DNA from: Tannerella sp.
GTDB lineage: Bacteria > Bacteroidota > Bacteroidia > Bacteroidales > Tannerellaceae
DNA: 11,254 nt
Direction of reading: 5' to 3'
Assembly: GCA_031288935.1 (NCBI GenBank)
Contig: JAITQL010000180.1
Location: forward strand, 1-11,254
Part shown: one piece after another, positions 1 through 7,097 of the stretch
Layout: every line of letters starts with the position of its first letter
Position numbering within the stretch: position 1 is the first letter of the stretch
Program-made: the position numbers and the translations under genes
The notes under the pieces: generated by a model
What the model saw: the letters and a program-made list of their open reading frames with translations, nothing else
Told to the model about the DNA's origin: nothing
Database searches by the model: none

Positions 1-1
1 C

Positions 2-49
2 ACCGATGCGGAAAAGAAATACACGCAACTGGAATTAAAACTCTTTTAA
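2..49 (+). CDS. C-terminal end of an upstream gene (partial)
   Basis: Reading from base 2, an open frame enters from the left edge, encodes TDAEKKYTQLELKLF and stops at TAA (47-49). The residue mix is normal for a protein tail, and the repeat array begins about 30 bp later, so this is a plausible gene end. Fifteen residues are too few to assign a family. The terminal phenylalanine would suit an outer-membrane barrel, but the alternating pattern expected of such a tail is not clean. It could also be a chance open frame. Confidence 0.4.
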   Translation, partial: TDAEKKYTQLELKLF

Positions 50-80
50 CGTCCGAAGTGCAGATATGAAAAGCAGGTTT

Positions 81-790
81 CTACCTGTCAGGTATACTAC
101 CTGAAAAGTATGAAGTTGCATTCCTACGGAATGCCAAATCAGGGGCGTGTGTGATGCTTTCTACCGAGCTGTGCATCCCTATGGGATGCAGTTTCACATC
201 TTATTCGCCTGTTTCCAAACAATAATTAAACCTGAAAGCAATAATTACCTGGTTTTGCAGTCCGTAGGACTGCATAGTTCAGTAGAAAAACGATTGATGG
301 CAACAACCGGCATGCCATCAGGTATGCAACTCACAAAAAATGAGGTTACATTCCGACGGAATGCCAGATCAGGAGCGTGCATGATCATTTCTACCGAACT
401 GTGCATCCCTATGGGATGCGGTTTCACATCTTATTCTCCTGTTTCCAAATAATAATTAAATCTGAAAGCAATAATTGTATGGTTTTGCAGTCCGTAGGAC
501 TGCATAGCTCGGTAGAAAAACGATTGATGGCGACAACCGGCATGCCGTTAGGTATGCTACCTGAAATATAAGAGGTTGCATTCCTACGGAATGCCGGATC
601 AGGAGCGTGCATGATAATTTCTACCGAACTGTGCATCCCTATGGGATGCGATTTCACATCTCATTCTCCTGTTTCCAAATAATGATTACACCTGAATACA
701 ATAATTATATGATTTTGCAGTTCGTAGGACTGCATCGCCCGGTAGAAAAACGATTGAAAATGCCCGCCGTCATGCCGTCAGGTATGCAAC
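81..790. repeat. Tandem 230-bp repeat array, four hairpins per unit
   Basis: Three units lie head to tail at 111-340, 341-570 and 571-790. The last loses similarity near its end. A fragment of a preceding unit lies at 81-110. Landmarks recur at exactly 230 bp: CTACCG at 161, 391 and 621, and the fourth hairpin at 310, 540 and 770. Each unit holds four hairpins. In unit 1 they are H1 118-134 (7-bp stem, loop TAC), H2 172-190 (8-bp stem, loop TAT), H3 256-274 (8-bp stem, loop GTA) and H4 310-327 (7-bp stem, 4-nt loop). H2 and H3 are inverted copies, both flanked by TTTCTACCGAGCT or its complement, and H1 and H4 form a looser inverted pair. The period is not a multiple of three and no frame is conserved, so the array is non-coding. 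It resembles a REP/BIME-type mosaic element, but no transposase gene lies in the window. Confidence 0.9.
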
Positions 791-1003
791 TTTCGTATCA
801 AAACCCGCTTCGGCGGAGGCTAAACAGCACAGGCCTTTACCCCTGTTTGTACTTCAAATCGGCAGTTTTAACCGTCAAACGGGGTACTTTTGATAAATTT
901 CCCTGCAAAAAGCATTTGTTTTCAAAAAGAACAGGTAGTTTTGTACCCGATGTACATCAATAAATAGTTCGCAGTTTATTAATAATTTAATTCGAGAGTT
1001 GAT
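791..1003 (+). other. Intergenic leader after the repeat array
   Basis: This stretch separates the decayed end of the 230-bp array from the HU-like gene. It holds two matches to the Bacteroidota -7 box TAnnTTTG, at 885-892 and 936-943, and AT-rich DNA immediately before the ATG. The open frame crossing it from 607 to 963 starts inside the repeat and has no recognisable protein character. No RNA gene was recognised. Confidence 0.6.
915..943 (+). promoter_or_regulatory. Candidate promoter for the HU-like gene and operon
   Basis: TTTG at 915-918 and TAGTTTTG at 936-943 match the Bacteroidota -33 (TTTG) and -7 (TAnnTTTG) elements. The spacing of 17 nt is slightly short for this class. Transcription would start near 950 and give a leader of about 50 nt before the ATG at 1004. 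An alternative -7 box, TACTTTTG at 885-892, has no good -33 partner. Confidence 0.5.
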
Positions 1004-1747
1004 ATGTCTAATTTAACTTCCACCGACGCGGTGATCGTCGAGTTGTACGAGAACCCGCTTACGGATAGAACCGATGACCGTTACGGTCGAGTAGTAAACC
1101 TGGCGTCCGTCAATGAAGAGACGCTGATAGCGCGCGCCATCGCTCGCGGTTTTAACGGCAACGCGGCAAGCATGAAGGCGGCTTTCAGCGCCATCAGCGA
1201 CGAGGCGCTGCTTGCCGTCGGCCGGAGCGAGATGGTGCAGTTCGGGCCGGTGTACGTATCCATCGACGTCGAGGGTACGTTTATCGGCGACGCTCCGACC
1301 TGGGACAGACTGCTGCACAAGCTCGTCGCACGGGTTGTTCCGGCCAAGATGCTGCGCGAGTTCCTTAAAACCATCCCCGTGCGGATTCTGGGAATGGCTC
1401 CGGACAGAAGCGTCATCTCGCAGGTGACGGACGTGACTACGGGCAAGGTCAACGAGTCGCTGACACGCGGAGGCATGGCCAACATCAAGGGCGCGCACAT
1501 CAAGATCGTAGGCGATCTGCCGGGCGTCGGTCTGACCCTTGCCGGTCAGGAGGGACAGGATCCCTTCCCCGTGCCCGCAACGTCCATCGGCATCAACGAT
1601 CCCTCAAAGATCAGCTTCGTAGTGCCTCTCAACATGCCTTCGGGAAGTTATATCCTGAGCATCGGCACGCAGTTTACGGGCGGTAACGGACGGTTCCGCA
1701 AGGAGGTAAAGACCGTTACGCTGGATTACATTTTGATTATAGATTAG
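1004..1747 (+). CDS. HU-like DNA-binding protein with C-terminal DUF4469 domain
   Basis: The 247-residue product matches the Bacteroidota two-domain family with an N-terminal HU/IHF-like DNA-binding domain and a C-terminal Ig-like DUF4469 domain. Residues about 20-130 carry the HU-like part: an acidic segment with RYGRVV, a helical stretch, VQFGPVYVSIDVEGTF, and a VVPAKMLREFLKTIPV segment typical of the family. Residues about 155-245 show the DUF4469 pattern, ending in a strand motif (FVVPLNMPSGSYILSIGTQF) and a closing strand. There is no signal peptide, so it should be cytoplasmic and nucleoid-associated. The role of these proteins is poorly known; they are often solitary and near surface-polysaccharide genes. 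Here it heads a co-directional block and is flanked by two palindrome arrays. The start ATG is preceded by AT-rich DNA and no clear Shine-Dalgarno. Family assignment is from recalled motifs, not a search. Confidence 0.85.
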   Translation: MSNLTSTDAVIVELYENPLTDRTDDRYGRVVNLASVNEETLIARAIARGFNGNAASMKAAFSAISDEALLAVGRSEMVQFGPVYVSIDVEGTFIGDAPTWDRLLHKLVARVVPAKMLREFLKTIPVRILGMAPDRSVISQVTDVTTGKVNESLTRGGMANIKGAHIKIVGDLPGVGLTLAGQEGQDPFPVPATSIGINDPSKISFVVPLNMPSGSYILSIGTQFTGGNGRFRKEVKTVTLDYILIID

Positions 1748-1767
1748 AGAACTGTTTTCATCGAGAG

Positions 1768-1878
1768 CTTGAAGCAGGCTTCAAGGCATCCTTGAAGTGC
1801 GCTTCAAGATACCCTTGAAGCAGGCTTCAAGACATCGTCGAAGCAGGCTTCAAGAATCTCTTGAAAAAGACCTCCAAG
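1768..1878. repeat. Array of 18-bp palindromes with 23-bp period
   Basis: Copies of CTTGAAGCAGGCTTCAAG begin at 1768, 1791, 1814, 1837 and, degenerate, at 1860, exactly 23 bp apart. Copies 1 and 3 are identical: two perfect 8-base arms around an AG centre. Copy 2 changes the centre to TGCG and keeps 7-base arms. Copy 4 begins GTCGAAG. Copy 5 (1860-1878) keeps only its outer bases. Spacers are five bases and differ between copies. A period of 23 is not a multiple of three, which argues against coding. The array fills most of the 178-nt gap between the HU-like gene and the deacetylase homologue. No promoter box was seen in that gap, so the array may be transcribed as an intercistronic RNA element, or may be an operator array. 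Confidence 0.9.
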
Positions 1879-1925
1879 TTAACAGGCTGTTCCCGTATCA
1901 CTTAACTGCAAGACACGTTCCCGCT

Positions 1926-2993
1926 ATGACTTCAGAACAAAAAGTAAACATCTTCCTGACGTTTGACTATGAGCTTCCGCTGGGCGGATGGCGCATATCG
2001 CCGGAGAACGCGCTGATTCATCCGACCGAGCGGGTGTTGCAGACATGTAAAAAGCTGGACGTGCCCGCCATCTTCTTTGTCGACGTGCTTTCCGCCATGC
2101 AGCTCATACGGTGGGGAGAGACCGCACTGGAGTCCGTCATGCGCAGGCAACTGCAAATCTCTGTCGGACGGGGGCATGACCTTCAGCTTCACCTGCATCC
2201 GCACTGGCTCACCTCCACCTACAAGGACAGGCAGTATACGCCCTCGAAGGATTTCAGGCTGGCGGACTTCCTGCCTTACCGGATTGAAAATATGATTGAT
2301 TCCGGGATCAGATACCTGAGAGGCGTCGGGCGGTCGGTCGATCCGGACTACAACTGCCTGGCTTTCCGTGCGGGAGGGTATAATGTGGAAAACAGCAAGG
2401 TCATCTTCAGTGCGCTGCAAACGCGCAGGATATGGATCGACAGTTCGATGTGCGACGGCTACTACTACGCATCCGACTGTTCGACCGTCGACTTCAGGGA
2501 CTTGCCCGACCTTCCCAACTGGTATTTCCGAAACGGGAACATTCGCAAGCCGGTAAAGGGCGGTATCTATGAAATACCCGTTGCGGGAAAGCCGAAGTCG
2601 CTACTCGAGCTGCCGTCCTTTGTAAAAAGGACGCTGCATCCGGGCCGGCAGCCGGAAGTGCGCGGACGAACGATGCACGAAGGGAGCCGCCTGTCCTTGC
2701 AGGCCAGATGGCGGAAGGCCATGTCGGCGCGCATGCTCTCGTTCGACAACTATGCCCTTTCAACCGGCTTCCTGCTTGGGATACTGAAGTATCACCTGAA
2801 CCGCTTTCCGGAGTACGGCGAGATCAATCTCGCCGTCGTCAGCCATCCCAAGTCGATGGATACCTACAACTTCTTCCTTATGGAAGACTTCATCGCGTCC
2901 GTCCGCCGCATCTATGGCGAGCAGGTGCGATTCATGACCTTTCAACAGTTCGCTCGCGAGAAATGGGAAAACAGGTGGAAAAAGAATACTTGA
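1926..2993 (+). CDS. NodB-fold polysaccharide deacetylase homologue (WalW-like)
   Basis: From the ATG at 1926 the product has 355 residues and begins directly with the first deacetylase strand. A longer frame from GTG 1797 runs through the palindrome array and was not used. Carbohydrate esterase 4-like motifs appear in order: TFDYEL at residues 12-17 (D14 and E16 at the metal/catalytic site), GHDLQLHLHPHW at 83-94 with several histidines, FRAGGY at 148-153, and SHPK at 306-309. The second Asp of the classical TFDD motif is replaced by Tyr-Glu, as in the WalW-type subgroup. The family removes acetyl groups from N-acetylated amino sugars. No signal peptide is visible, so it probably acts in the cytoplasm on a glycan precursor. 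Its stop is two bases before the next ATG, indicating an operon. Substrate unknown. Confidence 0.82.
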   Translation: MTSEQKVNIFLTFDYELPLGGWRISPENALIHPTERVLQTCKKLDVPAIFFVDVLSAMQLIRWGETALESVMRRQLQISVGRGHDLQLHLHPHWLTSTYKDRQYTPSKDFRLADFLPYRIENMIDSGIRYLRGVGRSVDPDYNCLAFRAGGYNVENSKVIFSALQTRRIWIDSSMCDGYYYASDCSTVDFRDLPDLPNWYFRNGNIRKPVKGGIYEIPVAGKPKSLLELPSFVKRTLHPGRQPEVRGRTMHEGSRLSLQARWRKAMSARMLSFDNYALSTGFLLGILKYHLNRFPEYGEINLAVVSHPKSMDTYNFFLMEDFIASVRRIYGEQVRFMTFQQFAREKWENRWKKNT

Positions 2994-2995
2994 AC

Positions 2996-3802
2996 ATGGC
3001 GGAGCATCTGTCTCTGAAGCGGGACGATGTGCTGCTGGTTACGGGAGACATCCTCCGGCTGGCCGTGCAGGAAAAGATGAGGAACGAATATTTCGACATG
3101 GCCGGATTCATCGGTTCATTCAAGGCGCAGCTCCCCGACGGCGCATTGCTGTTCCATGCGTTCAATGACCGTCTCGTTTCCGGAGATACGTTCGATTACC
3201 GGAGGACAAGGCCTACTACGGGCGCTCTTTCCGTTGCGGCATGGAAAGACCCGGAGTTTGTACGCACGCACGACCCGTTTCATTCCTTCATGGTGTGGGG
3301 ACGGGATGCCGGCGCGCTGCAATGGATGAATTATGCAAGTACCTTCGGGACGGACTCCGTCTTCGGATGGCTGCACCGCAACCGGGCGAAGATGCTGTTC
3401 ATCGACGTGTCGTTAGTTCGCAGCTTCACGTTCGTACATTACTGTGAGGAAAGTGTGACCGTACCCTACCGGAAGCATCGCCGTCACCGTATCCGCATGA
3501 TCGACGAAGCAGGCAGGGCAACCGTTGCCGAGAAGCTTTTCTACACCCGGAAATGCGGTTACTACAACTCGCTGGACAGACTGGAAGAAGCCCTTACAGC
3601 GGAAGGCATCCTGACCGTACACCTGTGCGACGGCGTCCCGTTCAAGCTGATGGATCTGGCCGGAGCCTACGACTTCATCGCCCGCGACATCCGTATGAAC
3701 CGCGCTGCCCTGCTGCACGGATTCAGCTACCGTCAGTTCGTCACGGACGTCCTGCGCCGAATCTACCGAACCCTTCGCCCAAAGAATCAAACACGTGGTT
3801 GA
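2996..3802 (+). CDS. AAC(3)-family N-acetyltransferase
   Basis: From the ATG at 2996 the product has 268 residues. The open frame extends back to 2708, but that part overlaps the upstream gene in another frame. Motifs of the aminoglycoside 3-N-acetyltransferase fold (Antibiotic_NAT) are clear: KRDDVLLVTGDI near the N-terminus, LPDGALLFHAF at 46-56, FDYRRT at 66-71, the core HDPFHSFMVWG at 92-102 with the family's conserved histidine (H96), FGTDSVFG at 117-124, and VHYCEE at 147-152. The family transfers acetyl from acetyl-CoA to an amino group. In this context, between two deacetylase-like genes, the substrate is more likely an amino sugar of a surface glycan than an antibiotic. Its final eight bases overlap the next gene, suggesting translational coupling. 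Resistance activity is not supported by the sequence. Confidence 0.85.
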   Translation: MAEHLSLKRDDVLLVTGDILRLAVQEKMRNEYFDMAGFIGSFKAQLPDGALLFHAFNDRLVSGDTFDYRRTRPTTGALSVAAWKDPEFVRTHDPFHSFMVWGRDAGALQWMNYASTFGTDSVFGWLHRNRAKMLFIDVSLVRSFTFVHYCEESVTVPYRKHRRHRIRMIDEAGRATVAEKLFYTRKCGYYNSLDRLEEALTAEGILTVHLCDGVPFKLMDLAGAYDFIARDIRMNRAALLHGFSYRQFVTDVLRRIYRTLRPKNQTRG

Positions 3803-5090
3803 CTATATCATCCGTTTCCTGCTTGGAGACAGTCTCGCCTGCCGGGTGGCCGCTTCCTTGGTCGCCTACACGTCCGACGAGACGAAGTGGGCGAATTGCA
3901 GGGTTGTGATTCTTCCGTCCGGATTTTTTGACGAAGGGCGCTACGGCCAGCCCTCCTCCCTTCCCGTCCTGCCCTTGCAGGAAATGCAAGACGTCCCGTT
4001 ACTCTACGGAACGCCGGAGATTGTCCGGCGAGACGACCGGCTGCTGGTGAGCGCAGATCTGATTGCCTCCGCCTTTTTCCTGTTGTCGAGGTACGAGGAG
4101 TATGTCAGGAAAGACGTCCGGGACGCGCACGGTCGCTTCCCCGGCAGGGAATCATTGCCTTTCCGGGCGAATTTTATAGACCGTCCAATCGTGGATGAAT
4201 ACGGCCGCCTCTTGAGGACGTGGCTGCGCCGGATGGGTGTAGAGTTACCGGAGCCGGAGCGGACGCTTCACCGGGTTAACTTGACGGTGGACGTTGACGT
4301 GCCTTTTCTGTACCGTCATCCCAAAGGCGTACTCCGGGGACTGCTGTCTCCCGGCAACCGGCTGCGAGCGCTGCGCACGTTCCTGTTTGACCGCTCCCTC
4401 GACCCTGCCTTTACCTTCCCGTGGATTGCCGCACAGAACCGCGATCTGGAAGAGGAGGTGCACTCCTTCAACACGGAGGCCATCTACTTTTTCAAATCAA
4501 CGGGAGGCACGCCGCAGGATAAACCGGTATACGGCCTGCACGCAAAGGACACGCAGGCGCTCTTTGCCTTTTGCAGGGAGCAGGGCATCACGTTCGGCCT
4601 GCATGTCAGCTATCACGCCGGCCTGCATCCGAAGAGCATCCGCGAAGAGAAGCAGCGACTGGAGGAGGCGGTTGGCGTTGACATCCGTTGCAGTCGACAT
4701 CATTTCCTGTCCTGCCGGGAACCGGAAGACTTCGGCGAGTTATCCGCCTGTGGCATTACGGACGATTACACGATGGGCTACGCCGACGTCGCGGGTTTCC
4801 GCCTGGGGACTTGCCGGCCGGTACGCTGGATCAGTCCTGCCAGCCGGGAAGTCTCCTCCCTGACCCTTCACCCGCTGACGGTCATGGACTACACGCTGGT
4901 ACACGAGCGCTACATGCACCTCTCCTTCGACGATGCCGCCGCGTACTGTCTGAAGCTGATCGACCGGACGGAACATCATCATGGCGACCTGACGCTCCTG
5001 TGGCACAATCATTACCTGATTCCGGCTCCGGGAAAGTGGGAAGGGGAGTTGTATGAACTGCTGATCGAAGACCTGATGCGGCGGCGCTGA
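3795..5090 (+). CDS. DUF7033 / polysaccharide deacetylase-like protein
   Basis: The 431-residue product starts at a GTG that overlaps the upstream stop by eight bases. The N-terminal part (about 1-155) carries the pattern I associate with DUF7033: LLSRYEEYV at 96-104, HGRFPGRESL at 112-121, and FIDRPIVDEYGRLL at 127-140. A NodB-like half follows: TVDVDVP at 164-170 (D166, D168), FGLHVSYHAG at 267-276 with an H-x3-H pair (H270, H274), RHHFL at 301-305, DDYTMGY at 323-329, GFRLGT at 334-339, and LLWHNH at 401-406. Such proteins recur in Bacteroidota surface-polysaccharide loci. Deacetylation of a glycan or its precursor is the natural guess, but catalysis is unproven. No signal peptide is visible. 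The gene ends 18 bp from a convergent gene. Confidence 0.82.
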   Translation: MVDYIIRFLLGDSLACRVAASLVAYTSDETKWANCRVVILPSGFFDEGRYGQPSSLPVLPLQEMQDVPLLYGTPEIVRRDDRLLVSADLIASAFFLLSRYEEYVRKDVRDAHGRFPGRESLPFRANFIDRPIVDEYGRLLRTWLRRMGVELPEPERTLHRVNLTVDVDVPFLYRHPKGVLRGLLSPGNRLRALRTFLFDRSLDPAFTFPWIAAQNRDLEEEVHSFNTEAIYFFKSTGGTPQDKPVYGLHAKDTQALFAFCREQGITFGLHVSYHAGLHPKSIREEKQRLEEAVGVDIRCSRHHFLSCREPEDFGELSACGITDDYTMGYADVAGFRLGTCRPVRWISPASREVSSLTLHPLTVMDYTLVHERYMHLSFDDAAAYCLKLIDRTEHHHGDLTLLWHNHYLIPAPGKWEGELYELLIEDLMRRR

Positions 5091-5108
5091 AGCCCGTCCG
5101 CTCCTTTG

Positions 5109-6209
5109 CTAATTCATTTCGAGGTAGCACCACACCGGATAGTGATCCGACAGGCGCAATTTGTCTACCGTCGTCCGGTAGGAGGTCATGTTGGGGGAGT
5201 GCAGGATGTGGTCGATTCGGAACCAGAAGAAGTTCTGATTGTACGTCGTACCCAGACCGTTGCCGGACTCCACAAAGGCGTCTGCCAGCTCCCCCTGTAC
5301 GGTACGGTGCGCATAGGACACGGGCGTGTCGTTGAAGTCTCCGCACACAACCAGATAGTCCGCTTTCAGGTGGCGTATCTCCTCGGCAATGATATCCGCC
5401 TGCTCTGCGCGGATGAGGTAAGCGGCACCCAGCTTGTGCTGCACGGTTCCCCGCAGGTCGTCGAACGTGTCCGGGTTGATGTTCTTGATGAAATCCTCGT
5501 ATCTCGACCGGTCTTCCATCGTCAACTTGAACGACTCCAGGTGGTTGTTCACGACGGTCAGTTTCTTGCCGTGTACGTCGAGTTCGTGAACGGTCGAGCC
5601 GTTGAAGGAGCTGTCATAGCACACCTTCCACGACTTCGTGATCGGGTACTTCGAGTAGACTGCCACTCCCACCGTATACGTGTGATAGTTGATCAGCGGC
5701 AAGTAGAAGTGATACGGATACATGCCGAGCGCCTTCACAATCTGTTTGCGGGTGAGGGACTGCTCCGACTTGGCCTCCATGTACTCCTGCAGGCAGACAA
5801 TGTCCGCCTTCGAGTCGATGATGTATTGCAGGATCCGATTCGGCTTCTCTTTCCTGTGTGGCTGGTAGTTAAACGCCATTACATTATACGTAAGCAGCTT
5901 GATCACGCCCGTGGAAGAGGGCGCTTCCCGGCGGAAGGGGTGAAAGGGCGCATAGCAGGAAACCGGCTTCCAGCAGATCAGCAGCGAGCAGCAGACGATG
6001 AAGAGGAACATCCACTTCCGCACGAGCAGCCAGTATATCAAAAACAGCGCGTTCAAGACCAGAAAGAAGGGGAACAAAAGCCCCAGCCAGGCGAAAAGCA
6101 CGCTTACTTCGGGCGAGATGGCGTCCGAGAAGGCTGCCGTGACCAGCAGGAACATGATCGCTATGTTTGCCGCACCCATCAGCAGATGGGCAATGTTCTT
6201 CGGTTTCAT
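5109..6209 (-). CDS. Membrane-anchored endonuclease/exonuclease/phosphatase family protein
   Basis: The 366-residue product has three hydrophobic segments at about 7-28, 36-61 and 66-82. A catalytic domain of the DNase I-like EEP superfamily follows. Its motifs are in the expected order: LLTYNVM at 105-111 (N109), CLQEY at 139-143 (E142, metal), VVNNHLES at 219-226 (H223), VCGDFND at 288-294 (D291, N293), RIDHIL at 331-336, and LSDHYPV at 353-359 (D355, H356). The active site looks complete. The superfamily cuts nucleic acids, phospholipids or inositol phosphates, so the substrate cannot be read from sequence. The catalytic domain should lie on the periplasmic or cytoplasmic face of the inner membrane depending on topology. 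It is last in a three-gene operon, three bases after the upstream rhomboid stop. Confidence 0.88.
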   Translation of the reverse strand: MKPKNIAHLLMGAANIAIMFLLVTAAFSDAISPEVSVLFAWLGLLFPFFLVLNALFLIYWLLVRKWMFLFIVCCSLLICWKPVSCYAPFHPFRREAPSSTGVIKLLTYNVMAFNYQPHRKEKPNRILQYIIDSKADIVCLQEYMEAKSEQSLTRKQIVKALGMYPYHFYLPLINYHTYTVGVAVYSKYPITKSWKVCYDSSFNGSTVHELDVHGKKLTVVNNHLESFKLTMEDRSRYEDFIKNINPDTFDDLRGTVQHKLGAAYLIRAEQADIIAEEIRHLKADYLVVCGDFNDTPVSYAHRTVQGELADAFVESGNGLGTTYNQNFFWFRIDHILHSPNMTSYRTTVDKLRLSDHYPVWCYLEMN

Positions 6210-6212
6210 GGC

Positions 6213-7097
6213 TTATTTCTTGCTTGCATCAAAAAGTCTTCTCTTCTCGTCGGCCGACAGACTGTCGTAGCCCGACCGCTTCAATTTCTCCAGAATGGCG
6301 TCCAGCGCATCCATCTCCCCTCGCTTGCGGGCATTGTAGTCCATGTCCGATTCCGGACGCCGGTAAGTTACCTTCAGGTGCGACCGTTTCCGTCTTTTCA
6401 GGCGATTCGCCGCCCGGTCAATCCAGCGGTTGATGAAGACGGTCAAATCGGTGCCCTTCTTCAGCTGCGAGGCAAAGAGGATGCCGAAGGCGGCGCCGCC
6501 CAGATGTGCAATGTGCCCTCCGGCATTGGAGGAGGTGATCGACAGCAGGTCGGCGACCAGCGTGAACAGGGCGAGGTAAATCAGTTTGACTCTTCCGAGC
6601 AGCAGGAGGCTGATCTCGAAGTTTTTCCGGTAGAACGAGACGGCGAAGACAATCGCCATCACCGAAGCCGATGCACCCATCAGCATACTGTGCCCCGCCA
6701 CCTCCCGGAAATAGGGAAACACGTTGTATGCCGCCATGAACAGCACCGCCCCGGCCACGCCTCCCGTCACATACAGCCCGCCCAGCTGCCGTTCGTTGAA
6801 AAAAAGGAGGAATATGCGGCCAAACCAGTACAGCCAAAGCATGTTGAACAGGATATGCATCCAGTCGACGTGCAGGAACATGTAGGTAAACAGCGTCCAC
6901 GGCCGGTACAGCAACAGCATCGGCGAGGAAGGCATCTGCACGTATTCAAGGAAGTGAACGTCACTCGCCCGGAAGAGCGTCAGCACGAGAATGACCAGAC
7001 GTATCGCAACGAAGACGCAGACATTGATAAATATAAGGCGGGTAAGAAGGTTTCCGCGCGAAAAGAGCTGCTTGAGCTTAGTAAGTATATCTTCCAT
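6213..7097 (-). CDS. Rhomboid-family intramembrane serine protease with DUF6576-type tail
   Basis: The 294-residue product shows rhomboid features: RPWTLFTYMFLH at 65-76, HVDWMHILFN at 76-85 (H76, H81, N85), the nucleophile motif GASAS at 141-145 (S143), and GGHIAHLGG at 193-201 with the catalytic histidine H198. The Ser/His dyad is therefore intact. A basic stretch (about 229-243) follows the last membrane segment. The C-terminal 45 residues form a soluble helical tail (DAILEKLKRSGYDSLSADEK region) like the DUF6576 domain of Bacteroidota rhomboids. The enzyme should cleave transmembrane segments of membrane proteins; its targets are unknown. It overlaps the upstream rhomboid gene by 20 bp and precedes the EEP gene by three bases. 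Confidence 0.9.
   Translation of the reverse strand: MEDILTKLKQLFSRGNLLTRLIFINVCVFVAIRLVILVLTLFRASDVHFLEYVQMPSSPMLLLYRPWTLFTYMFLHVDWMHILFNMLWLYWFGRIFLLFFNERQLGGLYVTGGVAGAVLFMAAYNVFPYFREVAGHSMLMGASASVMAIVFAVSFYRKNFEISLLLLGRVKLIYLALFTLVADLLSITSSNAGGHIAHLGGAAFGILFASQLKKGTDLTVFINRWIDRAANRLKRRKRSHLKVTYRRPESDMDYNARKRGEMDALDAILEKLKRSGYDSLSADEKRRLFDASKK

Noticed and set aside
81..790. CRISPR array
   Set aside because: The repeat unit is 230 bp with conserved interiors. There are no short repeats separated by unique spacers and no cas gene.
147..963. Recurrent small open frames starting at 147, 377 and 607 with similar N-termini (FYRAVHPYGM, FYRTVHPYGM)
   Set aside because: They recur because the 230-bp unit recurs. 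The stops differ between copies, the period is not a multiple of three, and the hairpins explain the sequence better than a protein does.
1768..1878. CRISPR-like short array
   Set aside because: Repeats are 18-bp palindromes with only five-base spacers, far too short for CRISPR spacers.
1797..1925. N-terminal extension of the deacetylase homologue from a GTG at 1797
   Set aside because: The extension is read through the 23-bp palindrome array and has no protein-like character. The deacetylase fold begins just after the ATG at 1926.
2708..2995. N-terminal extension of the AAC(3)-family gene from 2708
   Set aside because: It overlaps almost 290 bases of the upstream gene in a different frame. 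The family homology begins after the ATG at 2996.
2996..3802. Aminoglycoside resistance gene
   Set aside because: The fold matches AAC(3), but the operon context is glycan modification and no mobile element is present. Resistance cannot be inferred from the fold alone.
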